NCBI GenBank assembly: GCA_016793415.1
Contig: JAEUMC010000611.1
Location: 1-8,815, forward strand
Length of the DNA stretch: 8,815 nucleotides
Direction: 5' to 3'
Origin: Devosia sp.
GTDB lineage: Bacteria > Pseudomonadota > Alphaproteobacteria > Rhizobiales > Devosiaceae
The notes under the pieces are model-generated. The model did no database searches, was not told where the DNA came from, and saw only the letters and a program-made list of their open reading frames with translations. Shown piece by piece: positions 6,385 to 8,815 of the stretch (positions within the stretch are counted from its first letter, which is position 1; every line of letters begins with the position of its first letter). The position numbers were made by a program, and so were the translations under genes.

Positions 6385-7394
6385 GGCGTTCCCTTCCGCG
6401 CGCGGAAGCCGTCGATGGCGACCGCGATGACGAGGATCAGGCCCTGGAAGATCGACTGGGTGTCCGAGCTCAGCCCGAAGAACACCAGCGAGGTGGGGAT
6501 GGTCGAGAGAAAGCCGACGCTCAGCAGCAGCATCCAGAAATTGCCGCGCCCCCCCGCGAGCGAGATGCCGGCGAGGATCACCCCAGCGATGATGTTGAGC
6601 TGCATGGCGTTGCCGGAGCCCGGGTTGAACGGCCCAGCGGTTGCCGCGAACAGCACCGCGGCGAAACCGACAAACCCGCTGGCAGCCATGAAGGTGGCAA
6701 AGCGCGTCGCTCGCAGCGAAATGCCGCGCGCCTTGGCGGCAGCGCGATTGCCGCCGACGGCGATGGCGCGGCGTCCATAGCGGGTGCGCGGCATGAGGAA
6801 CCCCACCACCAGCACCAGCGCCAGCATCGGCCAGAAGATCGCCGGCAGGCCGAGGAAACTGGCGCGGCCGAAATGATAGATGTCGGAGTTGAGCGGCACC
6901 TCGGCGAGCTGGAACACGAGGAACAGCGCCGCGAGACCGATGAAATTGGTGGCCAGCGTGACGATGACAGGGTTCAGCTTGGCAAAGACGATGATCGCCG
7001 CGTTGAAGGCGCCCCAGGCCATGCCGGTGAGGATGGCCCCGACGATCACCGCGGCAAGCGGCATGCCGGCTTCCGAGAGCCGCACGGCGACGAGGCTGGC
7101 GGTGATCATCCCCGCTGGCTGGCTCAGGTCGATGAAGCCGCCCGAGATGGCGACGAGCCCCTGCCCGATCGCCAGCACGCCGACGATCGACATGGTGAAG
7201 GCCACGGCCAGGAGCGTCTGCTGCGACAGGAAATCGGGACGGTAGAGGCCGGTGGCGGCGATCAGCAGCAGCCACACGGCAAGCAGCATGATGCCGGTGC
7301 CCCAGCCACCGAAACGCACCTTGAGCGGTACGGCCGGCGGGGCGGTCTCGATGGCTTGGTTGACGGACATCGGCGATGGTTCCGAGGGGGTCAT
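6381..7394 (-). CDS. Ribose-type ABC transporter permease (first of two)
   Basis: This 337-residue inner-membrane permease is of the RbsC family. Hydrophobic segments run from about residue 33 to 328, with GGFIDLSQPAGM (85-96) in the place of the usual DLS motif and the coupling loop TRYGRRAIAVGGNRAAAKARGI (204-225). GVILAGISLAGGRGNFW (271-287) is the typical late family segment. The ATG at 7394 gives a 30-residue soluble N-terminus and has only a weak ribosome site; an in-frame ATG at 7370 is a possible alternative. Its end overlaps the second permease by four bases. It is separated from the binding-protein gene by 241 bases filled with palindromic repeats, an unusually long gap for such an operon, which may lower permease expression relative to the binding protein. 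Confidence 0.92.
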   Translation of the reverse strand: MTPSEPSPMSVNQAIETAPPAVPLKVRFGGWGTGIMLLAVWLLLIAATGLYRPDFLSQQTLLAVAFTMSIVGVLAIGQGLVAISGGFIDLSQPAGMITASLVAVRLSEAGMPLAAVIVGAILTGMAWGAFNAAIIVFAKLNPVIVTLATNFIGLAALFLVFQLAEVPLNSDIYHFGRASFLGLPAIFWPMLALVLVVGFLMPRTRYGRRAIAVGGNRAAAKARGISLRATRFATFMAASGFVGFAAVLFAATAGPFNPGSGNAMQLNIIAGVILAGISLAGGRGNFWMLLLSVGFLSTIPTSLVFFGLSSDTQSIFQGLILVIAVAIDGFRARKGTP

Positions 7395-7428
7395 CTTAGT
7401 TCAGAGAAGGCGCAAGTAGTGCGTGTCG

Positions 7429-7623
7429 CCCCACCCCACCCTGTTCCGCTAGGCCCTCGCTGACGCGAGAGCCAAGCTGCACTGCCCTCCCCATCAAGGG
7501 GAGGGAGAAGAGGAGGCGGGGACGGTGCGGCTGTCTCTCCCTCCCCCTTGTGGGGAGGGTAGCGTAGCTAAGGGCCAGAGGCCCTGTAGCGAAGCTGGGT
7601 GGGGGAGGCAGCGCGCACCGTCC
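7429..7623. repeat. Composite palindromic repeat cluster between binding-protein and permease genes
   Basis: Two long versions of the unit seen at 3994-4108 lie back to back. The left copy (7429-7505, minus-oriented) runs from CCCCACCCCACCCTG to the hairpin CCCTCCCC/GGGGAGGG at 7485-7505. The right copy (7539-7605, plus-oriented) runs from the same hairpin at 7539-7559 to GGGTGGGGG. Between hairpin and G-rich end each has an insert. The right insert (7561-7596) folds as an imperfect hairpin with the core AGGGCC-AGA-GGCCCT. GGACGGTGCG flanks the right copy in inverted orientation (within 7519-7530 and 7613-7623). The cluster sits just after the binding-protein stop, where stable RNA structures often protect upstream mRNA; that role is inferred. 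No small ORF here looks coding. Confidence 0.75.
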
Positions 7624-7635
7624 TTCAGTTCAGTC

Positions 7636-8688
7636 TCAACCCTTGTTCGGGCAGAACAGTTCGTACTCGGTCGTCCCCGCCGGGGCAGCAAGCAGCTGCT
7701 TCACGCGCTCCGGCATGTCGGGCACGGCCTTGGCCTGCTCGGCGGTCACCGGGCACGGCTGCACCTTCGAAGCGGGGTCACCGGCGTCGGCCTTCAGCGC
7801 CGGGGTGTTGCCCTCGGCGATCGGCTTGATCACGTCCTTGATGGCGTACACGGCGTAGCCCTCGAGGAAGTAGAACACCGAACCGGCGAGGTGCGGGTTG
7901 ACGTTGTCGCCGGTGATGAAGGCGCCGTCCTGGCCCCAGCCGATGACTTCATCGGCGCGGCCGAGCTGCTCGGCCGCGTTGATGAGCGCGAGCACGCCGC
8001 CATCGTTCAGGCCGACCACGGCGATCTTCTTGGCATCGGGATGGGCAGCGAGCAGGTCGCGAGCCGCCGGCAGGCCGACAGCCGCGTCACCCTGGCTCTC
8101 GAAGCTCACATACTTCTCTTTCGGAATGTCGGGGCAGACATTGCCGAGGCCGGTGCGCATGCCGCCGGTGCGCCACTCGTTGACGATACCAGCGCCGGCG
8201 CCTTCAGCCGAGATCACCAGGTCCGGGTTGCACTGCCACTTTTCCTTGACGATGGCGCCGAGGCCTTCGCCGCCGGCAACGCCCGCACCGAGGTTGTCGA
8301 TGCCGACGAAATACATGCCGGGGTCGGCGATGTCGTAGGTGACGATCGGAATGTTGGCCTGCTTGGCGACAGCAGAGATGGCCGGGTTGGACGCGGCCTG
8401 GCCGTTGAACTGGATGATCGCGTCAACGCCCTCCTGCGCGAAGATCTGCACGTTCTTCAGTGCGGTCGCCGGGTCGTTGTTGTTGGAAAGCTCGACATAG
8501 TCCCAGCCCTCCTTTTCGGCGAGGGCGCGGGCGACGTCGCCCTGGGCCTTCATCCACTCGCAGCAGGTGTTGCCACCCACCGCCATGCCGAGCTTGAACT
8601 TGTCCTGGGCCTCCGCGACACCGGCAAGGCCGATGATCACGGGAACCGAAAGCGCCATGACGGCGAATGCACGTACTGAGTTGCGCAA
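7636..8688 (-). CDS. Periplasmic sugar-binding protein of a ribose-type ABC importer
   Basis: This 350-residue substrate-binding protein is of the ribose/galactose (periplasmic binding protein type 1) fold. A signal peptide is clear: basic start MRNSVR, hydrophobic core about 8-24, and AEA before a likely cleavage after residue 27. The mature protein shows NNNDPATALKNVQIFAQEGV (69-88), the GVDAIIQFN strand, a TYDI/VGIDN hinge region and KIAVVGLNDGG (221-231), all usual for the family. The start is a TTG at 8686-8688, preceded by GGGAGGAG at seven bases; the ATG at codon 11 would remove the basic part of the signal peptide. Six cysteines (42, 43, 153, 185, 312, 346) all fall in the mature part, which is many for this family. 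It delivers the sugar to the two permeases encoded after it. Confidence 0.93.
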   Translation of the reverse strand: MRNSVRAFAVMALSVPVIIGLAGVAEAQDKFKLGMAVGGNTCCEWMKAQGDVARALAEKEGWDYVELSNNNDPATALKNVQIFAQEGVDAIIQFNGQAASNPAISAVAKQANIPIVTYDIADPGMYFVGIDNLGAGVAGGEGLGAIVKEKWQCNPDLVISAEGAGAGIVNEWRTGGMRTGLGNVCPDIPKEKYVSFESQGDAAVGLPAARDLLAAHPDAKKIAVVGLNDGGVLALINAAEQLGRADEVIGWGQDGAFITGDNVNPHLAGSVFYFLEGYAVYAIKDVIKPIAEGNTPALKADAGDPASKVQPCPVTAEQAKAVPDMPERVKQLLAAPAGTTEYELFCPNKG

Positions 8689-8695
8689 GATAGGT

Positions 8696-8703
8696 CTCCT
8701 CCC
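8696..8703 (-). promoter_or_regulatory. Strong ribosome binding site for the binding-protein TTG start
   Basis: GGGAGGAG on the minus strand is seven bases from the TTG at 8688. It is the strongest ribosome site in the window and supports both the rare start codon and high expression of the binding protein. Confidence 0.75.
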
Positions 8704-8726
8704 TTTGCGAACGTAACTATGCGGGC

Positions 8727-8745
8727 CCTGAGGCGCTGCCTCAGG
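8727..8745. other. Perfect hairpin across the ATPase stop codon, upstream of the binding-protein gene
   Basis: CCTGAGGC (8727-8734) and GCCTCAGG (8738-8745) form a perfect 8-bp stem with a three-base loop. The right arm contains the ATPase TGA. There is no T run after it in the minus direction, so full termination is unlikely. It may act as a 5' stabiliser of the binding-protein transcript or a partial attenuator. Confidence 0.55.
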
Positions 8746-8815
8746 CGGCAGCCTGGGCGGCGCGCGCTTCGGGCGAGTCGCCCGGAATGGCGCCGGTAAT
8801 CAGACCGACGATCTC
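8741..8815 (-). CDS. Sugar ABC transporter ATP-binding protein, C-terminal end only
   Basis: Only the last 24 codons are in the window: EIVGLITGAIPGDSPEARAA, then QAAA and a TGA at 8741-8743. The EIVGLITGA ending is typical of the duplicated RbsA/MglA/AraG-type sugar ATPases, and the place next to a ribose-type binding protein and two permeases fits. The ATPase would power uptake by the two permeases. A 52-base gap with a hairpin and a strong ribosome site separates it from the binding-protein gene. Its catalytic motifs lie outside the window, so the call rests on a short tail plus context. Confidence 0.72.
   Translation of the reverse strand, partial: EIVGLITGAIPGDSPEARAAQAAA

Noticed and set aside
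6324..7463. Plus-strand open frame rich in charged residues
   Set aside because: It is antisense to the first permease; the His/Asp/Glu/Arg-rich sequence is the complement of hydrophobic codons.

Overview
This is a GC-rich window with dense coding and little intergenic space. The sugar-catabolic content, the ribose-type ABC importer and the repeated GGGGAGGG/CCCTCCCC intergenic palindromes suggest an alphaproteobacterium of the Hyphomicrobiales, possibly Devosia-like. That placement is inferred from style and was not tested by any search.

Layout. On the plus strand, bases 3-813 hold the 5'-truncated end of a class-3 lipase, probably a lipoprotein, broken by a one-base frameshift. From 897 to 8815 everything is on the minus strand and is transcribed right to left. 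The order is: the C-terminus of an ABC sugar ATPase (8741-8815, cut by the window edge), a periplasmic sugar-binding protein (7636-8688), two ribose-type permeases that overlap by an ATGA (6381-7394 and 5377-6384), an enolase-superfamily sugar-acid dehydratase (4148-5341), an IclR regulator (3174-3962), an L-rhamnose mutarotase family protein (2851-3162), a DapA/NAL-family lyase (1930-2835) and an aldo/keto reductase of the aldose 1-dehydrogenase type (897-1928). The lipase and the reductase gene converge on a palindromic GC-rich repeat.

How the genes fit together. The set reads as import followed by non-phosphorylative catabolism of one sugar. The ABC system would bring the sugar in, the mutarotase would interconvert anomers, and the reductase would oxidise C1 to a lactone. 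After hydrolysis to the acid, the enolase-superfamily enzyme would dehydrate it to a 2-keto-3-deoxy acid, and the DapA-family enzyme would cleave or further dehydrate that product. IclR would sense the sugar or an intermediate. No lactonase is visible. A 6-deoxyhexose such as L-rhamnose or L-fucose is a reasonable guess from the mutarotase and reductase families, but the substrate is not proven.

Most notable points: the DapA-family enzyme appears to lack the usual proton-relay tyrosines and threonines; the dehydratase has Lys-x-His where mandelate racemase has Lys-x-Lys; two inverted-repeat clusters of one palindromic family lie inside the operon, one of them just after the binding-protein gene; a perfect hairpin overlaps the ATPase stop codon; and the lipase is frameshifted. 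There are no RNA genes, CRISPR arrays, transposases or gene-free stretches over 300 bases.
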